A DNA stretch of 64,000 nt, from NCBI GenBank assembly GCA_032718475.1, contig JAUCBJ010004144.1, positions 1 to 64,000 on the forward strand, in the 5' to 3' direction. The notes below the pieces were generated by a model. That model made no database searches. It saw only the letters and a program-made list of their open reading frames with translations, and had not been told where the DNA came from. The DNA is from Nemertoderma westbladi (taxonomy: Eukaryota; Xenacoelomorpha; Nemertodermatida; Nemertodermatidae). A program made the position numbers and the translations under genes. Position 1 is the first letter of the stretch; each line of letters starts with the position of its first letter. Below, one piece after another: positions 21,119-33,465 of this stretch.

Positions 21119-22741
21119 ATGGAGAAAGGGATACAAGGAGAGCCGAGATGGGGATATGATATCCAAGAGGAGGCAGCAGCGCCATTCGAAAGATTTGGAG
21201 CCAAGGGCTACACTATATTTGGTATAAAGGAATTATCAATGCGGGATCTCTTATCGAAAGACCATCTATGTTTACATTGTTACCCTATGAAGGAGAACGT
21301 ATTGTGGAAATTACGGATGAATCACGGCAGACGCGCGCGCCTATCGGTCACCCCGGTGATGATTTCAACGTAACTACTACGATCGCCGACGATCCTTTAG
21401 AGGAACTTCTTGAGATAGAAAGGAACCTCCCGAAGAAATCTCAGACGGAGATTCGACAACTTGAAGCAACAGATGCTATAGTTTGCATACAACCTTCAGA
21501 AACCTACCAACCCATAGACCCAGATGATTACGATTATAGTATGGGAGGAAGCGCTCGACCGATTGGAGATCTTATATACGAACGAGTGTGGTACCCTGCT
21601 AATACGATGTGTAGTAAATGTGGCGTCGCTGGACATCATATGGCAAAGTGCAGTGGAAAGCACATTACTACGACTCAGCTAATCTGTGGATGGTGTGGGG
21701 ATCAAGGGTCTCATACCTTTTATACTTGCTGGAGATTTATGGCTCAATGTACTTACTGCAATATAAAGGGACATCGAGCATCTGAATGCCAACTAAGAGA
21801 CATACCCTATGAACACGAATCTGTTAAAACTCGTGAGGAAGTTATTTGATGAGTGGGAAGATTTAGCCGACGAACATGTATCAGCACAAAGAAGACGGTT
21901 TCCGATGAGAGCGCATCTCGGATTTTGGGCGGTAAATCCTCAAACGATGATGTCGGAAGGATATATCTCCGCTATGCCTCAATATGACGAACTTATCGAG
22001 GTTGTCGATATTTTGCCCCACGACAGCGGATTCCGAGTAGTGCGCGAGTATCTGTTACAGATTCACCCGGATAACAAGAACACGTGGAATTTACAGAAAG
22101 TCGTAAATCGTATCACGTATGGTGAATTTGATCGTTTCCGAACCGAAAAGCGGAATAAAGGAGCTTGGTTAACCGTCGCATGGGCGTACCGAGCCGCGTT
22201 TTACCATAAACGTATACGAGCGAGCGTATTCGAGGAAGAAGAGGTCCTAGAGGCGACGAATATACCAGCCACTCCGGTTGCGCCGTCTGCACGTCACCCT
22301 CGGGAGGACGGGCAGGGTAGGATCATACGGGTCCAGAAGGTGGGCCAACAATTGAAGAAAATCATTAATGTAGAAGAACGCAAGGGAGTTGAGCCGACCA
22401 TTCGAGTTACTCGGGATACGGTATCACTTCCAAGAGAACCAGTAGGAGGATCGGGACATACACCAGCTGATCAACAGGGGGCGCAAGCTAATCTTGGGTC
22501 TGCGTCGTCCGCTTCTCACGCGTTCCCAGACGTTCTACCAACTGTAGTGACGACTGATCGGTCACGAGGAATCGGTCGAGGTTTTGGGATGCCAAATAGA
22601 CGAATTTGCGAGGAAATAGTCGCACCGTCTCTCAACGTCCCAAGTAAACCAGTGACTCGCCCCACAAGTCCCATATCGCGAGCAAAGTCACCTGTGCGCA
22701 GTTTTCGAGGACGCGGCAGGGCTCGATCCACTAAGCGATAA
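21119..22741 (+). pseudogene. BEL-1 ORF2: CCHC zinc-knuckle accessory protein, two frame breaks
   Basis: A second coding region follows gag-pol in the position where some LTR elements carry env. It starts at ATG 21119 (MEKGIQGEPRWGY), and this start is matched by MEKDIRAQPRRGF in BEL-2. Three frame segments follow: 21119 to about 21260 in frame 2, about 21268-21849 in frame 1, and about 21830-22741 back in frame 2. The middle segment holds three cysteine knuckles: CSKCGVAGHHMAKC, CGWCGDQGSHTFYTC (one residue longer) and CTYCNIKGHRASEC. The last segment has a conserved YLLQI patch and a basic RG-rich tail. No signal peptide or membrane span is seen, so it is not an envelope protein. Nucleic-acid binding is inferred from the knuckles. 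The two breaks compensate each other and could be real indels or assembly errors, since gag-pol next door is intact. Confidence 0.75.
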
Positions 22742-23729
22742 AAGGGAGGGCAAGGGTGGACGTAAGACTCGTGAGCGTTTCTTATGATTTATGATTTATT
22801 TTGAATTATATGTTTTATATGTAGAAAATAAAACTTATATTATTTATGTTTCATATTTGAGATGCAAAGGAGTTTATATTGTTCTAAACTTATGCAGTTT
22901 ATATTTATGTTTAAGTAAAGACTTATATTTTGTAAAACTTATATTTTATATTTGTGCTTATTCCAAACTTATGCAATTTGTATTGTTCCGAATTTATGAA
23001 ATTTAGAAAGTTTAGAAGGAACTTATATTTGAAAGATTTATGTTTCATATTTGAGATGCAAAGGTTTATATTATTCTAAACTTATGCAGTTTATATTTAT
23101 ATTTAAGTAAAGACTTATAGTTAGTAAGATTTATATTTAGTAAGAATTTATATCTTATATTTACGTGATTATTTCGAACTTATGCAATTTATATTATTCT
23201 GAACTTATGCAATTTATATTGTTCCGAATATTATGCAATTTATATTTTATAAGCAGTATTTGTATTTACAGTGTAAAAGAGAAAGTTTTATAGACAGAAA
23301 ATTTTGTGCTCAGAAAGACTCATATTTGTAATTATTCCAAACTTATGCAATCTACATTTAGGTACGAAAGTATTTGTAATTACTTGAATTTATGCAATAT
23401 TTGGGATGCAATAGTAGATGGAAGACTTGCGAGCCTTTCTTATTGTTTTCATTTATTTGTATTTGTAATTGTTTGAATTTATGCAATATTTGAGATGCAA
23501 TAGATTTATATTGGTGAATTTAATTTAGATTTATATTGTACTTACTTAGTAAAGCCTTAAATACGTAAAGTTTGAATTTGTAATTATTTTTGTATCGAAT
23601 CATTACGTAGAAAGGAAGTATTGTTTGAAATTTAATTGTAAATATGTAAGTACGCCCTAAGTATTCTATAGTTTGATTGATTATTGGTGAAAACCGTATA
23701 TTTTATGCACGATAATATCCTGTTTTCAT
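22742..23729 (+). repeat. AT-rich repeat zone between ORF2 and the 3' LTR of BEL-1
   Basis: Non-coding. It is built from many copies of a short unit around ACTTATGCAATTTATATT. A longer duplication of about 194 bp starts at 22849 and again at 23043. A purine-rich AAAAGGGAGGGCAAGGG follows the ORF2 stop at about 22741. The GGAAGACTTGCGAGCC motif recurs at 23420, with a looser copy (GTAAGACTCGTGAGCG) at about 22762. No ORF is supported. Confidence 0.75.
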
Positions 23730-23736
23730 GGAGCGG
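23730..23736 (+). promoter_or_regulatory. Polypurine tract of BEL-1 (plus-strand primer site)
   Basis: GGAGCGG abuts the 3' LTR. BEL-2 has the identical heptamer abutting its 3' LTR. This fixes the LTR start at 23737 and agrees with the ATGTG target duplication. Confidence 0.7.
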
Positions 23737-25638
23737 TATAGAATTATATTCCCTAAATGCCGTGGATTTTCAAAATTTTATTTTATTCGAATTAACTTTG
23801 TAAAGATTGCTTTGAGTTCTCATTAGTATTGGTTCTATCTATTATGCATCTATCGGTCAAGTGGTTCAGTAGCTCAGTTGGTAGAGCGTTGGAAATTATA
23901 TGTGTAGTAGGTATCGAGTTCGAATCCTAGTAAGTGCGAATTATTTTTTGTGCAGAATTTCAACTCATTTAAATTAACCGCTACAAATTAATTGCATTTA
24001 TCTGTACCAATAAGGCTGTAGTTATTTGATTGTAACCAATGTCGTGCAAGTTATATATTAGCTGGACCAATAAGCTATCTTTAAAACCTTGTTAGAACCC
24101 ATAGAACAATCGAGAATTTTCTCGATTGATTGCAGCACAAATTTAGTATAAAAGGTGCGATTTCGTTCATTAGTTATCTCAATCACTTCAATATTCACAT
24201 CATTATTCTGTCGTGCTTAGTTTATTCTCAGATTACATTGTATTATAATTGTGTCTTCTGTAATAAAGTCAGAATATTCTCTCAGCTTTTCTGTTTTACT
24301 ATGAATTCACTACGGTGAACAAACTCAGGGACAGGATGGCCGGCTAGAGATCGGGCCGCAGCAATGAACGGGAACATCACGGGAATGTAGACGAGAGACA
24401 ACCCGCAATACCATTTTAGAGTTATTCGCCCATCGCCTGAAAGGTTAGACAGCGTTCGATCCTTGCTACCTAAGTGTAAGACCAAAAGATCAAAGGTAGA
24501 CGTAGTGACACGCTGTGAGCCCAAAATTACATCATAGGGACTGTACTGTCTTGATTCAGGGAAAACCGCAGTAGACCTTCATATTCCTACGGGGGGAGGG
24601 AGAGAGAGCAGATACTAGTACGCAGATAGGACGTAGGCACACCGGTACAAGGCATACACATTGGTTAGGGTGCAGCAAACTGTACGCTTAACTCTTGCTA
24701 AGTACAGGTGTGTGTGCGACTATTTGCAGTACGACCGTGTCTATTACATCAGAACTTGTAGGCTAGGGGGTTGCTGTGTTTTCACCTGAATTGGGATTGT
24801 ACCGTTCAGGCGGTAGGGCAGTTTACGCTAGGCGCAAATAAATTGAGGCTATCAGGGATATACTAACATCTACCGTGTCCCCGCCAACGCCCTAATAGGA
24901 AGTTACCCGGACTACCTGGGTGACTAAAATTCTAGATAGGAGCCAGGATAGCTATTAGTACCCGTACGCCTACAGTAGTAAACTAACACATCTCTTCTTA
25001 GTATCAGGGACCTGGTACCTAAAATTGCCGAATTCTGGGCGTAGTATTAACCTTATGCCTGAATTTGAGTCCTGGAAATACGCAAGAGGGGAAGGAACCT
25101 TATCATTCGTGAGTATTGGACCTACAAGTTATAAAATTAGAATATTCGTAAAATACACACCGTACCCAGTAATTATATATGTGAAGGAGCAAAACTGCTT
25201 TGACCGTTCAGAATTAACACACGCGCGTTAGAAATTATTTACACCTCAAAATATATAAAATTAACTTTCGTCCTTACTGCACTTTGCTCGCTAGTTAGAC
25301 ATCTCCAAATCTGCTCTATACCTAGCTAGCGTCCCTTTGCCCAACCATATAAATCACACCGCGGCAAAGTATACGAGCCTCTTAGTCCGTCAGTGAGTCA
25401 GCCTGATTTTAGGATTCGCTGCGCGGGATTTTGTTTTATCGAAGTTTGTCTGCTCGTAGACTGTTTTCTGCCTCACCGGTTAAAAGAGATCGATACTGCA
25501 ATATATTCGCTACTTGGGGTTTACTGTTTTGGTGAGAAGGTCGGATTTATGATTTGATTTACAAACTTTACAGTAGGATATTGCAGGTATTGTTACCGTC
25601 TCTTCCGATAGTAGGAATAGGCGTATCTCTCCAATTTA
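23737..25638 (+). repeat. 3' LTR of BEL-1
   Basis: Same length as the 5' LTR, and no difference was seen on reading both. It carries the same tRNA-like block, CCAAT/TATA promoter and AATAAA (24262-24267). It is followed by the ATGTG duplication at 25639-25643 and then the remainder of the host DNA transposon. Confidence 0.95.
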
Positions 25639-25643
25639 ATGTG

Positions 25644-25788
25644 TTTTTTACACCCCCTATAACTCGAAAACTAACAGAGCTATAAAGTTCTCGTTTTTTT
25701 TGTGAGATTCAGAGATATATTTTAGGAAAACTCAGGAAATTTCAGCTTACTGCGATCAGTGCTTCTGCGCAGATCACTAGATAAACTT
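25644..25788. other. Right internal part of the TTAA transposon
   Basis: Short unique sequence between the BEL-1 target duplication and the right inverted repeat. No gene is seen. Confidence 0.6.
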
Positions 25789-25830
25789 AAGGGGGGGGTG
25801 GATTCAACCCCCCCCCCAGTCCTGTAACGG
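25789..25830. repeat. Right terminal inverted repeat of the TTAA transposon
   Basis: It ends CCCAGTCCTGTAACGG, the exact inverse of the left end, and is followed by TTAA. The G run, TGGATTCAA and C run mirror the left terminus. Confidence 0.88.
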
Positions 25831-28800
25831 TTAAGATTGTCTATCTCTTGGAGTGGGTTAGAAGACATGAATAGGAAAATCAATGTCGTTTTTTGTAAAA
25901 AATCAGAGGAGATTTTAATAAATTATTGCTGAAAAACACCAAGGATTTTGACAAGGATTTAATACTCATTATATTCATGAAATAGCTGAGAAATTTGAGG
26001 TGAATTATTGCATTACATATTAACTTCGGCTCCAGCCGCTTTGGCAATACGATGAAACTATAATAAATATTATAGAACACAACAATATTAACAGGGAGAT
26101 AGGCTACTTATCTCTTCACTCTGAGAGCCTCAAAAAGGGGGTGTTCTGACACAATCAAAATTCATCCATCTCCAGGGGAAAGACGAAGCAAAGAACAGCT
26201 GATTACTTCTATAAATTTAAGTGTTACCTGCTCTTTTGACTTTCATTTAAGATTGTCTATCTTTTGGAGTGGGTTAGAAGTCATGAATATGAAAATCGAT
26301 GTCGTTTTTTGTAAAAAATCAGAGGAGATTTTAATAAATTAATGCTGAAAAACACCAAGGAATTTGACATGGCTTTAATACTCATTATATTCATGAAATA
26401 GCTGAGAAATTTGAGGTGAATTATTGTATCACATATTAACTTCGGCTCCAGCCGCTTTGGCAATACGATGAAACTATAATAAATATTCTAGAACACAACA
26501 ATATTAACAGGGAGATAGGCTACTTATATCTTCACTCTGAGAGCCACAGATAGGGGGTGTTCCGACGCAATCAAAATTAATCCATCTCCTGGAGAAAGAC
26601 GAAGCAAAGAACAGCTGATTACTTCTATAAATTTAAGTGTTACCTGCTCTTTTGACTTTCATTTAAGATTGTCTATCTCTTGGAGTGGGTTAGAAGTCAT
26701 GAATATGAAAATCGATGTCGTTTTTTGTAAAAAATCAGAGGAGATTTTAATAAATTAATGCTGAAAAACACCAAGGATTTTGACATGGCTTTAATACTCA
26801 TTATATTCATGAAATAGCTGAGAAATTTGAGGTGAATTATTGTATCACATATTAACTTCGGCTCCAGCCGCTTTGGCAATACGATGAAACTATAATAAAT
26901 ATTCTAGGACACAACAATATTAACAGGGAGATAGGCTACTTATATCTTCACTCTGAGAGCCTCAAAAAGGGGGTGTTCCGACGCAATCAAAATTCATCCA
27001 TCTCCAGGGGAAAGACGAAGCAAAGAATAGCTGATTACTTCTATAAATTTAAGTGTTACCTGCTCTTTTGACTTTCGTTTAAGATTGTCTATCTCTTGGA
27101 GTGGGTTAGAAGACATGAATATGAAAATCAATGTCGTTTTTTGTAAAAAATCAGAGGAGATTTTAATAAATTATTGCTAAAAAACACCAAGGATTTTGAC
27201 AAGGATTTAATACTCATTATATTCATGAAATAGCTGAGAAATTTGAGGTGAATTATTGTATCACATATTAAGTTCGGCTCCAGCCGCTTTGGCAATACGA
27301 TGAAACTATAATACATATTCTAGAACACAACAATATTAACAGGGAGATAGGCTACTTATATCTTCACTCTGAGAGCCTCAAAAAGGGGGTGTTCCGACGC
27401 AATCAAAATTCATCCATCTCCAGGGGAAAGACGAAGCAAAGAACAGCTGATTACTTCTATAAATGTAAGTGTTACCTGCTCTTTTGACTTTTATTTAAGA
27501 TTGTCTATCTCTTGGAGTGGATTAGAAGTCATGAATATGAAAATCGATGTCGTTTTTTGTAAAAAATCAGAGGAGATTTTAATAAATTATTGCTGAAAAA
27601 CACCAAGGATTTTATACTCATTATATTCATGAACTATTTGAGATATTTAATACGATGAAACTATAATAAATATTCTAGAACACAACAATATTAACAGGGA
27701 GATAGGCTACTTATATCTTCACTCTGAGAGCCACAGATAGGGGGTGTTCCGACGCAATCAAAATTAATCCATCTCCTGGAGAAAGACGAAGCAAATAACA
27801 GCTGATTACTTCTATAAATGTAAGTTTTACCTGTTCTTATGACTTTCGTTTAAGATTCTCTATCTCGTGGAGTGGGTTAGAAGTTATAAATATGAAAATC
27901 GATGTGGTTTTTGAAAAAAATCAGAGGATATTTTGATAAATTATTGCTGAAAAACCCCTAGGATTTTGACATGACTTTAATACTCATTATATTCATGAAA
28001 TAGCTGAGAAATTTGAGGTGAATTATTGTATCACATATTAACTTCGGCTCCAGCCGCTTTGGCAACACGATGAAACTATAATTAATATTCTAGAACACAA
28101 CAATATTAACAGGGAGATATGCTACTTATCTCTTCACTCTGAGAGCCTCAAAAAGGGGGTGTTCTGACACAATCAAAATGCATCCATCTCCAGGGGAAAG
28201 ACGAAGCAAAGAACAGCTGATTACTTCTATAAATGTAAGTGTTACCTGTTCTTATGACTTTCGTTTAAGATTCTCTATCTCGTGGAGTGGGTTAGAAGTT
28301 ATAAATATGAAAATCGATGTCGTTTTTTATAAAAAATCTGAGAATATTTTGATAAATTATTGCTGAAAGCCCAAGGATTTTGACATGGCTTTAATACTTC
28401 ACTATGTTCATGAAATAACTGAGATATTTTAGGTGAATTATTGCATTACATAATAACTTTAACTCCAGCCACATTAGCAATACGATGAAACTATAATAAA
28501 TATTCTACAACAGAACAATATTAACAGGGAAATAGGCTACTTATCTCTCCACTCTGAGAGCCTCAGAAAGGGGGTGTTCCGATGCAATCAAAATTCATCC
28601 ATCACCAGGGGAAAGGCGAAGCAAAGAATAGCTGATTACTTCTATAAATGTAAGTGTTACCTGTTCTTTTGACTTTCGTTTAAGATTGTCTATCTCTTGG
28701 AGTGGGTTAGAAGACATGAATAGGAAAATCAATGTCGTTTTTTGTAAAAAATCAGAGGAGATTTTAATAAATTATTGCTGAAAAACACCAAGGATTTTGA

Positions 28801-31800
28801 CAAGGATTTAATACTCATTATATTCATGAAATAGCTGAGAAATTTGAGGTGAATTATTGCATTACATATTAACTTCGGCTCCAGCCGCTTTGGCAATACG
28901 ATGAAACTATAATAAATATTCTAGAACACAACAATATTAACAGGGAGATAGGCTACTTATCTCTTCACTCTGAGAGCCTCAAAAAGGGGGTGTTCTGACA
29001 CAATCAAAATTCATCCATCTCCAGGGGAAAGACGAAGCAAAGAACAGCTGATTACTTCTATAAATTTAAGTGTTACCTGCTCTTTTGACTTTCATTTAAG
29101 ATTGTCTATCTTTTGGAGTGGGTTAGAAGTCATGAATATGAAAATCGATGTCGTTTTTTGTAAAAAATCAGAGGAGATTTTAATAAATTAATGCTGAAAA
29201 ACACCAAGGAATTTGACATGGCTTTAATACTCATTATATTCATGAAATTAGCTGAGAAATTTGAGGTGAATTATTGTATCACATATTAACTTCGGCTCCA
29301 GCCGCTTTGGCAATACGATGAAACTATAATAAATATTCTAGAACACAACAATATTAACAGGGAGATAGGCTACTTATATCTTCACTCTGAGAGCCTCAAA
29401 AAGGGGGTGTTCCGACGCAATCAAAATTCATCCATCTCCAGGGGAAAGACGAAGCAAACAACAGCTGATTACTTCTATAAATGTAAGTGTTACCTGCTCT
29501 TTTGACTTTCATTTAAGATTGTCTATCTCTTGGAGTGGATTAGAAGTCATGAATATGAAAATCGATGTCGTTTTTTGAAAAAAATCAGAGGAGATTTTAA
29601 TAAATTATTGCTGAAAAACACCAAGGATTTTGACATAGCTTTAATACTCATTATATTTATGAAATAGCTGAGAAATTTGAGGTGAATTATTGTATCACAT
29701 ATTAAGTTCGGCTCCAGCCGCTTTGGCAATACGATGAAACTATAATACATATTCTAGAACACAACAATATTAACAGGGAGATAGGCTACTTATATCTTCA
29801 CTCTGAGAGCCTCAAAAAGGGGGTGTTCCGACGCAATCAAAATTCATCCATCTCCAGAGGAAAGACGAAGCAAAGAACAGCTGATTACTTCTATAAATGT
29901 AAGTGTTACCTGCTCTTTTGACTTTTATTTAAGATTGTCTATCTCTTGGAGTGGATTAGAAGTCATGAATATGAAAATCGATGTCGTTTTTTGTAAAAAA
30001 TCAGAGGAGATTTTAATAAATTATTGCTGAAAAACACCAAGGATTTTATACTCATTATATTCATGAACTATTTGAGATATTTAATACGATGAAACTATAA
30101 TAAATATTCTAGAACACAACAATATTAACAGGGAGATAGGCTACTTATATCTTCACTCTGAGAGCCACAGATAGGGGGTGTTCCGACGCAATCAAAATTA
30201 ATCCATCTCCTGGAGAAAGACGAAGCAAAGAACAGCTGATTACTTCTATAAATTTAAGTGTTACCTGCTCTTTTGACTTTCATTTAAGATTGTCTATCTC
30301 TTGGAGTGGGTTAGAAGTCATGAATATGAAAATCGATGTCGTTTTTTGTAAAAAATCAGAGGAGATTTTAATAAATTAATGCTGAAAAACACCAAGGATT
30401 TTGACATGGCTTTAATACTCATTATATTCATGAAATAGCTGAGAAATTTGAGGTGAATTATTGTATCACATATTAACTTCGGCTCCCGCCGCTTTGGCAA
30501 TACGATGAAACTATAATAAATATTCTAGGACACAACAATATTAACAGGGAGATAGGCTACTTATATCTTCACTCTGAGAGCCTCAAAAAGGGGGTGTTCC
30601 GACGCAATCAAAATTCATCCATCTCCAGGGGAAAGACGAAGCAAAGAATAGCTGATTACTTCTATAAATTTAAGTGTTACCTGCTCTTTTGACTTTCGTT
30701 TAAGATTGTCTATCTCTTGGAGTGGGTTAGAAGACATGAATATGAAAATCAATGTCGTTTTTTGTAAAAAATCAGAGGAGATTTTAATAAATTATTGCTA
30801 AAAAACACCAAGGATTTTGACAAGGATTTAATACTCATTATATTCATGAAATAGCTGAGAAATTTGAGGTGAATTATTGTATCACATATTAAGTTCGGCT
30901 CCAGCCGCTTTGGCAATACGATGAAACTATAATACATATTCTAGAACACAACAATATTAACAGGGAGATAGGCTACTTATATCTTCACTCTGAGAGCCTC
31001 AAAAAGGGGGTGTTCCGACGCAATCAAAATTCATCCATCTCCAGGGGAAAGACGAAGCAAAGAACAGCTGATTACTTCTATAAATGTAAGTGTTACCTGC
31101 TCTTTTGACTTTTATTTAAGATTGTCTATCTCTTGGAGTGGATTAGAAGTCATGAATATGAAAATCGATGTCGTTTTTTGTAAAAAATCAGAGGAGATTT
31201 TAATAAATTATTGCTGAAAAACACCAAGGATTTTATACTCATTATATTCATGAACTATTTGAGATATTTAATACGATGAAACTATAATAAATATTCTAGA
31301 ACACAACAATATTAACAGGGAGATAGGCTACTTATATCTTCACTCTGAGAGCCACAGATAGGGGGTGTTCCGACGCAATCAAAATTAATCCATCTCCTGG
31401 AGAAAGACGAAGCAAATAACAGCTGATTACTTCTATAAATGTAAGTTTTACCTGTTCTTATGACTTTCGTTTAAGATTCTCTATCTCGTGGAGTGGGTTA
31501 GAAGTTATAAATATGAAAATCGATGTCGTTTTTTGTAAAAAATCAGAGGAGATTTTAATAAATTAATGCTGAAAAACACCAAGGATTTTGACATGGCTTT
31601 AATACTTCATTATGTTCATGAAATTACTGAGATATTTGAGGTGAATTATTGCATTACATAATAACTTTAACTCCAGCCACATTAGCAATACGATGAAACT
31701 ATAATAAATATTCTACAACAGAACAATATTAACAGGGAAATAGGCTACTTATCTCTTCACTCTGAGAGCCTCAAAAGGGGGTGTTCTGACACAATTAAAA

Positions 31801-33465
31801 TTCATCCATCTCCAGGGGAAAGACGAAGCAAAGAACAGCTGATTACTTCTATAAATTTAAGTGTTACCTGCTCTTTTGACTTTCATTTAAGATTGTCTAT
31901 CTCTTGGAGTGGGTTAGAAGTCATGAATATGAAAATCGATGTCGTTTTTTGTAAAAAATCAGAGGAGATTTTAATAAATTAATGCTGAAAAACACCAAGG
32001 ATTTTGACATGGCTTTAATACTCATTATATTCATGAAATAGCTAAGAAATTTGAGGTGAATTATTGTATCACATATTAACTTCGGCTCCAGCCGCTTTTG
32101 CAATACGATGAAACTATAATAAATATTCTAGGACACAACAATATTAACAGGGAGATAGGCTACTTATATCTTCACTCTGAGAGCCTCAAAATGGGGGTGT
32201 TCCGACGCAATCAAAATTCATCCATCTCCAGGGGAAAGACGAAGCAAAGAATAGCTGATTACTTCTATAAATGTAAGTGTTACCTGTTCTTTTGACTTTC
32301 GTTTAAGATTGTCTATCTCTTGGAGTGGGTTAGAAGACATGAATATGAAAATCAATGTCGTTTTTTGTAAAAAATCAGAGGAGATTTTAATAAATTATTG
32401 CTGAAAAACACCAAGGATTTTGACAAGGATTTAATACTCATTATATTCATGAAATAGCTGAGAAATTTGAGGTGAATTATTGCATTACATATTAACTTCG
32501 GCTCCAGCCGCTTTGGCAATACGATGAAACTATAATAAATATTCTAGAACACAACAATATTAACAGGGAGATAGGCTACTTATCTCTTCACTCTGAGAGC
32601 CTCAAAAAGGGGGTGTTCTGACACAATCAAAATTCATCCATCTCCAGGGGAAAGACGAAGCAAAGAACAGCTGATTACTTCTATAAATTTAAGTGTTACC
32701 TGCTCTTTTGACTCTCATTTAAGATTGTCTATCTCTTGGAGTGGGTTAGAAGTCATGAATATGAAAATCGATGTCGTTTTTTGTAAAAAATCAGAGGAGA
32801 TTTTAATAAATTAATGCTGAAAAACACCAAGGATTTTGACATGGCTTTAATACTCATTATATTCATGAAATAGCTGAGAAATTTGAGGTGAATTATTGTA
32901 TCACATATTAACTTCGGCTCCAGCCGCTTTGGCAATACGATGAAACTATAATAAATATTCTAGAACACAACAATATTAACAGGGAGATAGGCTACTTATA
33001 TCTTCACTCTGAGAGCCTCATAAAGGGGGTGTTCCGACGCAATCAAAATTCATCCATCTCCAGGGGAAAGACGAAGCAAACAACAGCTGATTACTTCTTT
33101 AAATGTAAGTGTTACCTGCTCTTTTGACTTTCATTTAAGATTGTCTATCTCTTGGAGTGGGTTAGAAGTCATGAATATGAAAATCGATGTCGTTTTTTGA
33201 AAAAAATCAGAGGAGATTTTAATAAATTATTGCTGAAAAACACCAAGGATTTTGACATGGCTTTAATACTCATTATATTCATGAAATAGCTGAGAAATTT
33301 GAGGTGAATTATTGTATCACATATTAAGTTCGGCTCCAGCCGCTTTGGCAATACGATGAAACTATAATACATATTCTAGAACACAACAATATTAACAGGG
33401 AGATAGGCTACTTATATCTTCACTCTGAGAGCCTCAAAAAGGGGGTGTTCCGACGCAATCAAAAT
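25831..33465. repeat. Satellite array B, ~416-bp monomer with higher-order blocks
   Basis: Continues array A after the TTAA insertion, about 18-19 monomers. Blocks repeat at larger spacings: segments at 26697 and 27128 recur 3621 bp later at 30318 and 30749, and the segment at 25831 recurs 2849 bp later at 28680. About 500 bp at 6906-7411 recurs at 28178-28683, offset 21272. Short monomers of about 355 bp occur near 27600, 30050 and 31240. The last bases, AAAAT (33461-33465), form the target duplication of LTR-3. Confidence 0.97.

Larger units (their letters stand above)
8913..25638 (+). mobile_element. Complete BEL/Pao LTR retrotransposon BEL-1 (16.7 kb)
   Basis: Two direct 1902-bp LTRs (8913-10814 and 23737-25638, constant offset 14824) flank a single-frame gag-pol and a second ORF. 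The 5-bp target duplication ATGTG lies at 8908-8912 and 25639-25643. The right LTR is preceded by GGAGCGG (23730-23736), the likely polypurine tract, and BEL-2 has the same heptamer at the same place. I found no difference between the two LTRs on inspection and their chance ORFs translate identically, so insertion is very recent. The domain order protease-RT-RNase H-integrase and the DUF1759/DUF1758/DUF5641-like domains place it in BEL/Pao. It sits inside the TTAA transposon. Confidence 0.96.
7412..25830. mobile_element. TTAA-targeting non-autonomous DNA transposon, interrupted by BEL-1
   Basis: The ends are inverted copies of CCGTTACAGGACTGGG and are flanked by TTAA on both sides (7408-7411 and 25831-25834). 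Removing the element leaves an intact satellite with one TTAA. TTAA target choice is the hallmark of the piggyBac superfamily, so that assignment is an inference from the target site. No transposase is visible, so the element is non-autonomous. Without BEL-1 and one copy of its target duplication it would be about 1.69 kb (7412-8912 plus 25644-25830). Its left part carries the 162-bp tandem repeats. An identical empty site exists in the same array at 28680-28683. Confidence 0.88.

Noticed and set aside
21119-22741. ORF2 as an envelope gene
   Set aside because: No signal peptide or membrane segment, and the cysteines form CCHC knuckles.
7412-25830. A piggyBac transposase
   Set aside because: All long ORFs between the inverted repeats belong to BEL-1 or the 162-bp repeat. 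Only the TTAA target suggests the superfamily.
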